Shown here piece after piece: positions 1 through 8,109 of a DNA stretch of 51,129 nt. Positions within the stretch are counted from its first letter, which is position 1. Every line of letters starts with the position of its first letter. Origin of the DNA: Bacteroidales bacterium (lineage in GTDB: Bacteria > Bacteroidota > Bacteroidia > Bacteroidales > GCA-2748055). The stretch covers positions 1 through 51,129 of the forward strand of contig JAUUZQ010000015.1 of assembly GCA_030589895.1 (NCBI GenBank), written 5' to 3'. Position numbers and translations under genes: made by a program. A model generated the notes under the pieces. The model was not told the DNA's origin, searched no databases, and saw nothing but the letters and a program-made list of their open reading frames with translations.

Positions 1-68
1 AGTGAAAACCAGCTGCCGATATAATGTGGATAGTCATCTTCTACAGTCTTATTATTGGCTCTGTATAC
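1..68 (-). pseudogene. Continuation of the penicillin acylase frame beyond the TAG
   Basis: On the minus strand, codons directly after the TAG at 69-71 stay open for 22 codons to the window edge and read as acylase sequence (ANNKT, then YPHYIGSWF). No frame change is needed, so the break is a single stop codon. The stop sits where relatives usually carry Tyr before the V-x-x-A-N-N stretch, so a TAT or TAC to TAG change is the simplest explanation. The rest of the gene lies outside the window. Confidence 0.75.
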
Positions 69-1541
69 CTATCCGCACTCAGGATTGTATGTGTAAGGCA
101 AATTTTCAAAAGGAACGATACCTGTCCAGTCATATAAGGTAGTATCTCCGGGATACATCATGATATGGTCACCTGCACGCATTGGCAGTCCGCCGGAAGC
201 TTGTAAACCAATATTCCCTTCCTTATCAGCATAAATGATATTCTGACTGGCTGCAATAAAGGTGCTGGCTGCATTTCTGAATTCTTCCCAGTTTGAAGCC
301 CTGTTAAAAAGGTGAACCGATCTTAATTCATTGCTATAATCAGTTCCTATCCAGCGTGCCGTGATGGTCTTGTCACTCACTCCTTTAAAACTACTAACTA
401 CCGGACCGCGATGTGTATACCGGTTTATGCGGGTTACAGGCTCTCCACCTTTTACATTAATTATTTCAGGAGTAATGCGCATATCCACCCATCTTCCATT
501 TAGCTTATACTGATTGGTATCTGCAGGGTTAAGGGTTTCAAGATAGAAATCCAGGTTGTCGACAGTAAGGTTGGTCATTCCCCATGCGATATCTTCATTA
601 TGACCTGCAATGATATAGGGTTGTCCGGGCAGAACCACACCGGTAACATTGAGTTCTCCTTCAATTACCTGGTGCATCTGGTACCAGATTCCTGGCGACA
701 TGAAACTAAGGTGCATATCGTTGGCAAGTATTGGCTTTCCGGTTTCACTTTTCTCCCCGGAAACGGCCCAGTTGTTAGATGCCTGAAATACCTGGGCTCC
801 TAATTCGTCTATAGCGTCAACAGCCTCATCCAACATGGTATTCATAACAAGATCCGGATGCTCCATCATATAATCAGGGTATACAAATGATTTTTGATAG
901 CCCTGATTTGGGAACAGTTCCATTAACAGTGAATCACTAACAAGTTGCGAAATTTTATACATGGCCATATCAGCGTCCCATCCGGATGTAAGATCCCATG
1001 CCATATATCCAACCAGATTTGCAGAGTGAATGGGAGTCCATGGTTCTGGTTTATAGCCCAGCAATGTGAACTCAAAGGGGAGTTTTTTTGAATTTTCTTC
1101 AATATACTGATTCACACCATCGCAATATGCATCCACGTATTTTAATATCTCCGAATCAGTATGCTTTATCATATCCTGAGATTTCTTCGAGAACTCGAAT
1201 GAGCGAAACATTTGATCTGCGGTGATCAAATCCTCTCCAAATATTTCAGAAAGACGTCCCAATGTAATTCTCCTCAGGAGATCCATTTGCCAGAGGCGGT
1301 CCTGTGCAGAGAGATAACCCACAACGCGATAAAGGTCCTCTGCATTTTTGGCATAAATATGTGGTTTAGCCAGTGAATCTCTATATACCACAACCTCTTC
1401 GCTGAGGTTTTCGATATCTACTGTAGCGCCATAGTCAGGAATGGCACCTTTTTTAACCTTATTCAGGAAAATTAATCCGCCAATAATGGCAACCATAATT
1501 AATAATAGAAGTGCTTGAATAATTCGCTTTAGAATTTTCAT
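69..1541 (-). CDS. Penicillin acylase family hydrolase, truncated by an in-frame TAG
   Basis: Ntn-hydrolase of the penicillin/acyl-homoserine-lactone acylase family, which cleaves amides after self-processing into two chains. Residues 5-26 form a hydrophobic N-terminal anchor or signal segment. The motif ASNNWAVSG holds the expected nucleophile at Ser255; the family usually has Gly before this Ser, here Ala. NDMHL follows at about 275. The frame ends at residue 490 in a TAG (69-71), but the same frame continues to the window edge with family-like sequence (VYRANNKT...YPHYIGSWF). Relatives are around 700-800 residues, so this is a broken gene or one with a stop that is read through. The Asn pair just after the stop lies about 240 residues from Ser255, where the oxyanion-hole Asn of the family is expected, so the short product is probably inactive. 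Family assignment is sure; functional state is not. Confidence 0.85.
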   Translation of the reverse strand: MKILKRIIQALLLLIMVAIIGGLIFLNKVKKGAIPDYGATVDIENLSEEVVVYRDSLAKPHIYAKNAEDLYRVVGYLSAQDRLWQMDLLRRITLGRLSEIFGEDLITADQMFRSFEFSKKSQDMIKHTDSEILKYVDAYCDGVNQYIEENSKKLPFEFTLLGYKPEPWTPIHSANLVGYMAWDLTSGWDADMAMYKISQLVSDSLLMELFPNQGYQKSFVYPDYMMEHPDLVMNTMLDEAVDAIDELGAQVFQASNNWAVSGEKSETGKPILANDMHLSFMSPGIWYQMHQVIEGELNVTGVVLPGQPYIIAGHNEDIAWGMTNLTVDNLDFYLETLNPADTNQYKLNGRWVDMRITPEIINVKGGEPVTRINRYTHRGPVVSSFKGVSDKTITARWIGTDYSNELRSVHLFNRASNWEEFRNAASTFIAASQNIIYADKEGNIGLQASGGLPMRAGDHIMMYPGDTTLYDWTGIVPFENLPYTYNPECG

Positions 1542-1686
1542 GATGTACTATTTGGGTTTTGGGTTTAATATCATTGAAGTAAAAGTAATGAAATCGATGA
1601 TCTTCTTACGCAAAAAGAGATTTTTAGTAAATTACACTCCATAAATTTCTATGCATGTAATTGAAAAAATATCACATTAATAATGG

Positions 1687-1698
1687 TTTCAGCTGAAA
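1687..1698. repeat. 12-bp perfect palindrome upstream of the Omp85-like gene
   Basis: TTTCAGCTGAAA is a perfect palindrome about 40 bp before the start at 1738. AATAA and TTATT lie just outside it and could extend pairing around a small bulge. It may be an operator, but no regulator is known here and a short palindrome can occur by chance. Confidence 0.3.
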
Positions 1699-1737
1699 TT
1701 ATTTCTAAATTGAACGCAGAACTAAAAACCCAGACCA

Positions 1738-3087
1738 ATGAAAAAAACACTATTAGCTCTTTTCCTGGCAGCATTTTTAATGCCTTTGCTTGCACAGGAT
1801 GATGCAAATGTTGATTCTGATGAAATTACGACTGAAGCAACAGATGAAAAAGTAAAAGATGGATGGACATTCGGGGGAGTACCTGCAATTGCCTATGATA
1901 CTGATGTTGGATTCAGATATGGCGGATTGGTAAATATCTATGGCTTTGGTGATGGATCAAGATATCCAATGTATGATCATTCAATCTATGTGGAGTGGTC
2001 AAGAACAACGAAAGGGAGTGGAACCAATCAGCTTACCTGGGATACGGACCGGTTGATCCCGGGAATACGCTCATTCTTCGAGTTGAGTTACCGGACAGAA
2101 AAAGCACTTGACTTTTATGGATTTAATGGGGCACAGGCACTTTTTAGCCAAGCTAAGGAGGATTTGGTTACGAATGATCGGGCTGATCGCCTTTTTTATC
2201 GCCATTCAAGACAATTGTTTCGTGCGAAGGCTGATTTCCAGGGACAGATCATAGGCAATAAATTCAGATGGCTTGGTGGGATTGCATATTATGGGAACAC
2301 CATTGATTCTGTGGATGTTGATGGCTTAAATGATGGAAAAACAGATGATCTGCTCTCAAAGAATAGTCTCTACGGCGATTATGTAGCCTGGGGAATTATA
2401 CCAGATGATCAAAGACTTGGTGGTGGACATACCCTGCTTAAAGGTGGATTTGTTTTTGATACCAGAGACAATGAACCAAATCCTTTTAGTGGTGTGTGGA
2501 CAGAGATGCAATTGCATTATGTTCCATCATTTTTAAGTAATACCGACTACAGCTATGGAACTTTGGTTTTTACACACAGACAGTATTTTACAGTTATTCC
2601 TGATTGGATTAATGTGGCATACAGGCTTTCTTACCAGGGGAAAATCTTTGGTGATATGCCATTCTATATGATGCCTTACCTGTTTAATACAGCTCCGAAA
2701 CTGACTACAGACGGAGTAGGTGGTGCCAAAACAGTAAGAGGTGTTATGAGAAACCGGGTGGTTGGCGAAGGATTTGCTTTTGGGAACATTGAGTTGCGTG
2801 GAAAGATCCTGCAAACAAAATTTCTTAAGCAGAATTTCTATATAGCATTATCAGCATTTGTTGATGCCGGGATGGTGACAAAGAAATTTCAGCTGCCGGA
2901 TAATCTGCCTGTTGAGGCATTGGTTCATATAGACCCGAATGCAGATGAGGTTGTCCATATTGGATATGGTGGAGGTATTCATTTTGTACTGAATGAGAAC
3001 TTTATTGTGACTGTTGATTATGGAGTTGCAGCGAGGGTTGAGGATGGTGATACAGGAATGTATATTGGATTGAATTTCCTTTACTAA
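1738..3087 (+). CDS. BamA/TamA (Omp85) family outer membrane protein
   Basis: Outer-membrane beta-barrel protein of the surface antigen (D15/Omp85) group. Residues 1-19 are a clear Sec signal peptide ending in LLAQ. The early segment GGVPAIAYDTDVGFRYGG resembles the short N-terminal domain (DUF5982-like) that precedes Omp85 barrels in Bacteroidetes. The rest alternates as amphipathic strands. TVRGVMRNRVVG near residue 340 matches the conserved VRG-type loop motif of Omp85 barrels, and the protein ends in aromatic GLNFLY as barrel proteins do. At 449 residues it has no room for several POTRA domains, so it is not the essential BamA but a short relative of unknown substrate. It is transcribed alone and followed by a terminator-like hairpin. 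Confidence 0.8.
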   Translation: MKKTLLALFLAAFLMPLLAQDDANVDSDEITTEATDEKVKDGWTFGGVPAIAYDTDVGFRYGGLVNIYGFGDGSRYPMYDHSIYVEWSRTTKGSGTNQLTWDTDRLIPGIRSFFELSYRTEKALDFYGFNGAQALFSQAKEDLVTNDRADRLFYRHSRQLFRAKADFQGQIIGNKFRWLGGIAYYGNTIDSVDVDGLNDGKTDDLLSKNSLYGDYVAWGIIPDDQRLGGGHTLLKGGFVFDTRDNEPNPFSGVWTEMQLHYVPSFLSNTDYSYGTLVFTHRQYFTVIPDWINVAYRLSYQGKIFGDMPFYMMPYLFNTAPKLTTDGVGGAKTVRGVMRNRVVGEGFAFGNIELRGKILQTKFLKQNFYIALSAFVDAGMVTKKFQLPDNLPVEALVHIDPNADEVVHIGYGGGIHFVLNENFIVTVDYGVAARVEDGDTGMYIGLNFLY

Positions 3088-3122
3088 GGAAAAAGGAAAA
3101 AGTGCGCGCATAGCGTAGGGAG

Positions 3123-3157
3123 ATGCAGGAGTACAGGGATGTGCTTCTGCATTTTTA
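3123..3157 (+). terminator. Intrinsic terminator after the Omp85-like gene
   Basis: ATGCAGGAG (3123-3131) pairs with CTTCTGCAT (3144-3152) with one G-U, leaving a 12-nt loop; a T run follows. It lies 35 bp after the stop of the barrel protein. Confidence 0.6.
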
Positions 3158-3233
3158 TATTTGTCGGTTATTGATAAACTGTTTATACCATGATTAAAAA
3201 GTGTAATTTGATTATGAAGCATGAAGAGCTATC

Positions 3234-3884
3234 CTAAACCCCTCCTTCCCATTCCTCCAAAAACCTCTTGACAAACTCCTCCATGTACTCATGCCTCTCC
3301 TCTGCCATTGCTTTGCCGGTTTTGGTATTCATCAGGTCTTTTAGCAGGAAAAGTTTTTCATGGAAATGATTGATGGTGGGAGCTGGGGATTGTTTATATT
3401 CTTCCTGTGTTGAATACTGTTGAATTGGAATTTCAGGATCATGCAGGGCTCTGTTTTTAAATCCTCCGTAATTAAATGCGCGTGCAATTCCAATGGCGCC
3501 AATAGCATCAATTCTGTCGGCATCCTGTACAATTTCATATTCTACAGAGGTGAATTTTTTATCACTTAGCCTGCTCTTAAAGGATATATGATTGATGATA
3601 TTCTTTACATGACCAGCTTGTTCTTCCGTGACCCCCTGATCGATCATGAAGTCAAATGCCAAATCGCCACCCAGTGATTCGGGTCCATCATGAAATTTAG
3701 AATCAGCAATATCATGTAACAGTGCCGACAATTCAATTACAAGTAAGTCACCTTTCTTTTCCTTCTTGTAAATATGCTTTGCCAATTTCCATACTCGTTC
3801 TGTATGTGACCAATTGTGACCGCCATCGAAATCCTTCAGCTTCGATTGTGCAAATTCAATTGTTTTTGAAATCAGTTTATCCAT
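3234..3884 (-). CDS. HD-domain phosphohydrolase
   Basis: Metal-dependent phosphohydrolase of the HD superfamily, in the YpgQ/YedJ-like group of 200-220 residue soluble proteins. The metal-binding signature is complete: His23 and His27 in GGHNWSHTERV, His57-Asp58 in ALLHDIADSK, and Asp121/Asp123 in VQDADRIDAIGAIGIARAF. Members act on nucleotides or other small phosphorylated compounds; the substrate cannot be read from the sequence. The gene lies downstream of the rnf operon on the same strand, 57 bp after rnfA, and may be separate. Stop codon is TAG, which argues against any reassignment of TAG in this genome. Confidence 0.85.
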   Translation of the reverse strand: MDKLISKTIEFAQSKLKDFDGGHNWSHTERVWKLAKHIYKKEKKGDLLVIELSALLHDIADSKFHDGPESLGGDLAFDFMIDQGVTEEQAGHVKNIINHISFKSRLSDKKFTSVEYEIVQDADRIDAIGAIGIARAFNYGGFKNRALHDPEIPIQQYSTQEEYKQSPAPTINHFHEKLFLLKDLMNTKTGKAMAEERHEYMEEFVKRFLEEWEGGV

Positions 3885-3921
3885 TAATGTATCTTGAAAA
3901 ATTTACAATTTATGTATAGCT

Positions 3922-3933
3922 AAATTCGAATTT
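3922..3933. repeat. 12-bp perfect palindrome between rnfA and the HD gene
   Basis: AAATTCGAATTT is a perfect palindrome in the 57-bp gap after rnfA and just upstream of the HD hydrolase start. The same half-sites (AAATTCG and CGAATTT) appear as separated arms at 44943-44973. It could be an operator; chance is quite possible in A+T-rich spacer DNA. Confidence 0.25.
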
Positions 3934-3941
3934 TGAAGCTT

Positions 3942-4514
3942 TTAAACCAACCCTGCAAACCCCATAAATGCCATTGCCATCAATCCTGCAACGATAAACG
4001 CAATAGGTACGCCTTTCATCCCTTTGGGAACATTCATCATGTCGAGTTGCTCCCTGATACCTGAGAACGTGATAAGCGCAAGTCCGAAGCCCAATGCATT
4101 ACCTATGGCAAAAACCGTACTTCCCAAGAGTGTAAAGTCTTGTTGTACAGCTAGCACAGCTACACCGAGAACGGCACAGTTTGTAGTGATAAGCGGGAGA
4201 AAGATACCGAGTGCCTGGTATAACGGCGGACTGATTTTTTTCAGGATAATCTCTACCAGCTGAACCAGCGATGCAATAACCAGGATAAATGTAATGGTCC
4301 TGAGATAAGTTAAGTCGAGTGGTACCAGAACATACTGATATATAATATATGTGACCAGGGTTGCTATGACCATAACGAAGGTCACAGCACCGGTCATGCC
4401 GAGAGCTGTTTCTACTTTATTGGAAACACCAATAAAAGGGCATATACCCAGAAACTGGTTCAGTACGATATTGCTGACAAATACAGCAGCGATGATGATC
4501 AATACATATTCCAT
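3942..4514 (-). CDS. rnfA: Electron transport complex subunit RnfA
   Basis: Integral membrane subunit of the Rnf complex (ferredoxin:NAD+ oxidoreductase that pumps Na+ or H+). The 190 residues form about six membrane helices. NQFLGICPFIGVS near residue 20 and LITTNCAVLGVAV near 110 are the two Cys-containing half-repeat motifs of the RnfA/RnfE/NqrD/NqrE family, thought to hold an Fe-S centre within the membrane. It is the last gene of the operon, starting 2 bp after rnfE. Confidence 0.95.
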   Translation of the reverse strand: MEYVLIIIAAVFVSNIVLNQFLGICPFIGVSNKVETALGMTGAVTFVMVIATLVTYIIYQYVLVPLDLTYLRTITFILVIASLVQLVEIILKKISPPLYQALGIFLPLITTNCAVLGVAVLAVQQDFTLLGSTVFAIGNALGFGLALITFSGIREQLDMMNVPKGMKGVPIAFIVAGLMAMAFMGFAGLV

Positions 4515-4516
4515 AA

Positions 4517-5104
4517 CTAGGTAGTTTTTTCTTTAAGTTTATTCGCCAGAACAATCAGATATCCCAATGCCAGAAACGCTCCAGGGGGAAGGATGAAAAG
4601 CAACATGCCATCACCTTCAATGAAGGATAAGCCGAAAATTGAACCGCTTCCGAGTATCTCTCTTACTCCTCCAAGAACAGTAAGTGCCAGCGCAAATCCT
4701 ACACCCATTCCCAGTCCGTCGATAATGGAAGAAACAACATTATTTTTTGAAGCAAATGCTTCTGCACGGCCAAGTACAACACAGTTAACCACGATAAGGG
4801 GGATAAACAGACCCAATGCGTCAAACAGTGATGGTATATAGGCCTTCATCACCAGTTCAACAACGGTTACAAATGCTGCAATGATCACGATAAATGCAGG
4901 AATCCGAACTTTATCCGGAATCGCGTTTTTTACCAGTGAGACCACCAGGTTCGACATGACGAGTACGAAGGTGGTGGCAAGTCCCATTCCCAGTCCGTTA
5001 ACCGCAGAGGTAGTAACTCCGAGGGTAGGGCAGAGGCCAAGAAAGAGTACAAGTACAGCGTTCTCCTTCAGTATGCCTTTACTAAAATTATTCCACTGAT
5101 TCAT
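4517..5104 (-). CDS. rnfE: Electron transport complex subunit RnfE
   Basis: Membrane subunit paired with RnfA, about 195 residues and six helices. LVLFLGLCPTLGVTTS near the N terminus and LIVVNCVVLGRAEAFAS near residue 100 carry the family's two conserved Cys. The frame is open further upstream, but I chose the Met at 5104 (MNQWNNFSKGI): it gives the usual family length and sits one base after the rnfG stop, whereas the longer form would overlap rnfG by about 100 bp with unrelated residues. Confidence 0.93.
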   Translation of the reverse strand: MNQWNNFSKGILKENAVLVLFLGLCPTLGVTTSAVNGLGMGLATTFVLVMSNLVVSLVKNAIPDKVRIPAFIVIIAAFVTVVELVMKAYIPSLFDALGLFIPLIVVNCVVLGRAEAFASKNNVVSSIIDGLGMGVGFALALTVLGGVREILGSGSIFGLSFIEGDGMLLFILPPGAFLALGYLIVLANKLKEKTT

Positions 5105-5105
5105 A

Positions 5106-5690
5106 TTAATTTTCTTTAGGTTGAGATGAAATATAGGCGTCGTAAGCTCTTTGTACGGCTTCGCAATATGCTCTTGATGAGATGGTTGATGCTGTAATAG
5201 CATCCACATTACCGTTGTCTTTTACCACCATTAGTTTAAAATCATCGGGATGTTTTCCCTGGAACTGAACATGAAAATCAGATTTTCTAATCTCCATCTT
5301 GTCTCCCAATCCGGGAGTCTCGGCATGCTTGGTTACTGCTACATCAATGATGGTTCCATCCGGTGCAAACCCAACCATTAATTTTATCAAGCCGCTGAAT
5401 CCACTATTTGTAAATGTCTCAACTGCTACTCCAACAACAACACTATCCATAGTTGCTGTATAGATCGATACTGAATCTCCATCAATTCCCACCTTATAAA
5501 ATTCCTCTGATGCATTGTTATTGAATTCCGGAACGACCATTTTTATAGCATCATTTTTCTTCTTCAATTCTGCCAGACGAATGGGTTCCTTGGTAAGAGC
5601 ATAAACACTTCCCAGTAATCCTGCTGCTATCAGGGTTACAACAAACAGGGTTGATACCATGTTAAAGAAACTTGATTCTTTCTTAGCCAT
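5106..5690 (-). CDS. rnfG: Electron transport complex subunit RnfG (flavoprotein)
   Basis: Rnf subunit with a single N-terminal membrane helix (about residues 11-31) and an outward-facing FMN-binding domain. DAITASTISSRAY near the C terminus matches the covalent flavinylation site, with Thr169 as predicted FMN attachment residue; the common form has GA or AA where this protein has AS. I chose the start at 5690 (MAKKESSFFN): it has a strong Shine-Dalgarno (5697-5702), overlaps the rnfD end by 8 bp and fits the family, while the upstream Met at 5753 would add a tail read through rnfD. The product is 194 residues. Confidence 0.93.
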   Translation of the reverse strand: MAKKESSFFNMVSTLFVVTLIAAGLLGSVYALTKEPIRLAELKKKNDAIKMVVPEFNNNASEEFYKVGIDGDSVSIYTATMDSVVVGVAVETFTNSGFSGLIKLMVGFAPDGTIIDVAVTKHAETPGLGDKMEIRKSDFHVQFQGKHPDDFKLMVVKDNGNVDAITASTISSRAYCEAVQRAYDAYISSQPKEN

Positions 5691-6675
5691 GCTTGACCTC
5701 CTTTCCAAAACGTTTTGGTTTGATATATTTATTGAGCAGGGGAACGAAAGCATTCATAATGAGGATAGCAAACTGAACACCTTCAGGATATGCCCCGAAT
5801 ACTCTGATGAGCACTGTAATTATTCCGATGAATATGGCATAGATAATCATCCCTTTCTTAGTCATGGGAGAGGTGACATAATCTGTGGCCATATATATTG
5901 CTCCCAGTAAGAGTCCTCCTGTTAAGAGGTGAAACAGCGGATCAGCATAGCTCTCAGGATCAATTAACCAGAGTATTCCGGTAAACACCACCACAGTTGC
6001 CAGAATAGTTACAGGAATGTGCCAGGTAATAATTTTCTTCCACAGCAAATATATCAGTCCAATGAGCAATGCTATGGCAGCAACTTCACCGACAGACCCC
6101 ATCATTTTTCCAATGAACATATCTAAATAACCTGGTAATTCGTTCATGATTTCACTAACCGGCTGTTTGCCCATCCCTTCCTTCATAACTGCAAGCGGAG
6201 TTGCTCCGGTTTCTGCATTAATGTATTTAAGCCTCTGCAGTGGCTCGGGCCAGCTTGTCATGGCAACAGGAAAGGAGATAAACAGGAAAACCCTGCCAAC
6301 AAGCGCTGGATTAAAAATATTATTTCCCAGTCCGCCAAAGGTCATCTTACCAACTCCAATGGCTACCAATGCTCCAATTATCACTATCCAGACAGGAAGA
6401 TTCGCTGGAAGTGTAAATGCAAGCAGCATTCCGGTAAGAATTGCAGATCCATCCTTATGAGACGGCTTTCCCTTCAGCATATATTTTTGGATCAGGAATT
6501 CAAACAACACGCACGACAACACTGAAACGGCAGTGATGATGAGCACACTGATTCCAAAAAAATAGATTGATACTCCCAGTGCAGGAATAAGTGAGATCAT
6601 CACTCCATACATCAGTTTTGGTACTGACTCAGCAGAACGTGCATGTGGTGATGGTGATACTACTAATTTGTTCAT
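5683..6675 (-). CDS. rnfD: Electron transport complex subunit RnfD
   Basis: Polytopic membrane subunit related to NqrB, 330 residues, about nine to ten helices. The motif AETGATPLA places the covalently flavinylated Thr at position 159. NDMIFNPALVGR-like sequence GNNIFNPALVGRVF near 118-131 is also typical. The gene follows rnfC after an unusually long 93-bp gap that contains two hairpins, and its end overlaps rnfG. It works with RnfG, RnfA and RnfE in the membrane part of the ion pump. Confidence 0.95.
   Translation of the reverse strand: MNKLVVSPSPHARSAESVPKLMYGVMISLIPALGVSIYFFGISVLIITAVSVLSCVLFEFLIQKYMLKGKPSHKDGSAILTGMLLAFTLPANLPVWIVIIGALVAIGVGKMTFGGLGNNIFNPALVGRVFLFISFPVAMTSWPEPLQRLKYINAETGATPLAVMKEGMGKQPVSEIMNELPGYLDMFIGKMMGSVGEVAAIALLIGLIYLLWKKIITWHIPVTILATVVVFTGILWLIDPESYADPLFHLLTGGLLLGAIYMATDYVTSPMTKKGMIIYAIFIGIITVLIRVFGAYPEGVQFAILIMNAFVPLLNKYIKPKRFGKEVKHG
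5697..5702 (-). promoter_or_regulatory. Shine-Dalgarno site deciding the rnfG start
   Basis: On the minus strand AGGAGG lies 6 nt before the ATG at 5690. Such strong sites are uncommon in Bacteroidetes. It lies inside the rnfD reading frame, so partial coincidence with coding sequence is possible, but the spacing is ideal. Confidence 0.55.
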
Positions 6676-6691
6676 TCTTTAATTGCGTTAA

Positions 6692-6705
6692 GCACATAAA
6701 TGTGC
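6692..6705. repeat. Hairpin in the rnfC-rnfD gap (distal)
   Basis: GCACATAAATGTGC reads as a 6-bp perfect stem around AA, 17 bp before the rnfD start. It is the second of two hairpins met by transcription running from rnfC to rnfD. No T run follows in that direction, so it is more likely a processing, stability or translational element than a terminator. Confidence 0.4.
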
Positions 6706-6728
6706 ATTTTGCTTTTTTTATAGATATA

Positions 6729-6744
6729 TTGCTCCCCGGAGCAA
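6729..6744. repeat. Hairpin in the rnfC-rnfD gap (proximal)
   Basis: TTGCTCCCCGGAGCAA is a near-perfect 16-bp palindrome 24 bp after the rnfC stop. In the direction of transcription it forms a G+C-rich stem with a tight loop and no following T run. Confidence 0.45.
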
Positions 6745-6768
6745 AGACTTTGGTTTAATACCTTTTAT

Positions 6769-8106
6769 TTATACTGCTTTTCGTGCTCTGAGAATTTTTC
6801 CAAGTTCTCCTTTTCCCAGTCTTATATAGTCAAGTAATGGTCTCGAAGAGGGACAGGTGTACACACAACTTCCACATTCAATACAATCCATTACTTTCTC
6901 GCCCTCCATTTCTTCGTACATCGCTTTTTCAGCTTGTGTCATCAGAAGGTATGGTTCGAGACCCATGGGACAAACTGTAACACATTTTGTACACCTGATA
7001 CATGATTGTGTTTCTTTGCGATATGCCTCCTCTTCCATTAAGAGAAGAATGCCTGAGCTGCCTTTTACGATGGGTACATCAAGTCTTGAGAGTGCCTTTC
7101 CCATCATCGGACCACCATTTATTACCTTGGCGGTATCCTCAGGTAATCCACCTGCTTTTTCTATAAGATAAGAAACCGGCGTTCCAACCCTGGTTAGGAA
7201 GTTGGAAGGTTTTTTTACTGATTTCCCTGTGACAGTTACCACTCTTTCGAGCAATGGACGATTCTTTTGGACAGCAAGGTATGAAGCATATACAGTACCC
7301 ACATTGAAGGCTACGACGCCGACATCGATAGGCAGTCCTCCGGATGGGACTTCACGTTTTAACAGAGCCTGGACCAGTTGTTTTTCTCCACCCTGAGGAT
7401 ATTGAACCTTCAGTGGTTTAACTACAATACTATCAAACTCCGCACTGGCTTTTTCCATGATTTTAATGGCATCCGGCTTATTGTTTTCAATGCCAATAAT
7501 TGCTTTCTCAACACCAAGCCCTTTCATTAAAATTCTAACCCCGACAATCAGTTCATCGTGTTTCTCCAGCATCAGGGCATGGTCGGCGGTGAGATAAGGC
7601 TCACATTCAACACCATTGATAATAAGATATTCGGCAGTCTTGCCTTTGGGTGTCATCAGTTTAACATGGGAAGGAAAAGTAGCACCTCCCAATCCGACGA
7701 TACCTGAATTAAGTATTATTTTTCGAATTTCATCCTGAGATTTGTCAAAATCTTTCACCAGTGTATCGCTAAGGTCAATGCCTTCCACCCAGTCATCCTC
7801 TTCAACCTGAATTTGCACAGCCTGTCTCCTGTAGCCTGATGAATCAGGAAAGAGATCAACTTTCAATACTTTTCCTGTAACTGAGGAATGAATATTCGTT
7901 GATACAAATCCATTTGCCTCAGCAATAATTTGTCCTGTTTTAACAGTATCACCTCTGGCTACAACCACCTTCGAAGGCGCTCCAAGATGTTGAGCAAGCG
8001 GAATCGTTACTATTTCAGGAAGGCCGGGACTTTCGATCTTTTTTCCGGCCGAAATCTTATTTTCCGGCGGGTGAATTCCACCAAGGGAGAATGTCAGTAA
8101 TCCCAT
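6769..8106 (-). CDS. rnfC: Electron transport complex subunit RnfC
   Basis: Peripheral subunit that exchanges electrons with NAD, 445 residues. GLGGATFPSHVKL and LIINGVECEPYLTADHALM are the NADH/FMN-binding signatures of the RnfC/NuoF fold. Two [4Fe-4S] ferredoxin motifs follow: Cys369, 372, 375, 379 and Cys408, 411, 414, 418. The N-terminal segment GGIHPPENK is also family-typical. The long C-terminal repeats of the E. coli protein are absent, as in other anaerobes. It starts 3 bp after rnfB and is followed by the hairpin-bearing gap before rnfD. Confidence 0.95.
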   Translation of the reverse strand: MGLLTFSLGGIHPPENKISAGKKIESPGLPEIVTIPLAQHLGAPSKVVVARGDTVKTGQIIAEANGFVSTNIHSSVTGKVLKVDLFPDSSGYRRQAVQIQVEEDDWVEGIDLSDTLVKDFDKSQDEIRKIILNSGIVGLGGATFPSHVKLMTPKGKTAEYLIINGVECEPYLTADHALMLEKHDELIVGVRILMKGLGVEKAIIGIENNKPDAIKIMEKASAEFDSIVVKPLKVQYPQGGEKQLVQALLKREVPSGGLPIDVGVVAFNVGTVYASYLAVQKNRPLLERVVTVTGKSVKKPSNFLTRVGTPVSYLIEKAGGLPEDTAKVINGGPMMGKALSRLDVPIVKGSSGILLLMEEEAYRKETQSCIRCTKCVTVCPMGLEPYLLMTQAEKAMYEEMEGEKVMDCIECGSCVYTCPSSRPLLDYIRLGKGELGKILRARKAV

Positions 8107-8109
8107 TGT

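Noticed and set aside
69-71. TAG reassigned to an amino acid in this genome
   Set aside because: Other genes, such as the HD hydrolase and the rRNA methyltransferase, end properly at TAG at their normal family lengths.
5105-5209. Upstream start for rnfE at 5209
   Set aside because: It would overlap rnfG by about 100 bp and add residues unlike the family; the Met at 5104 is one base from the rnfG stop.
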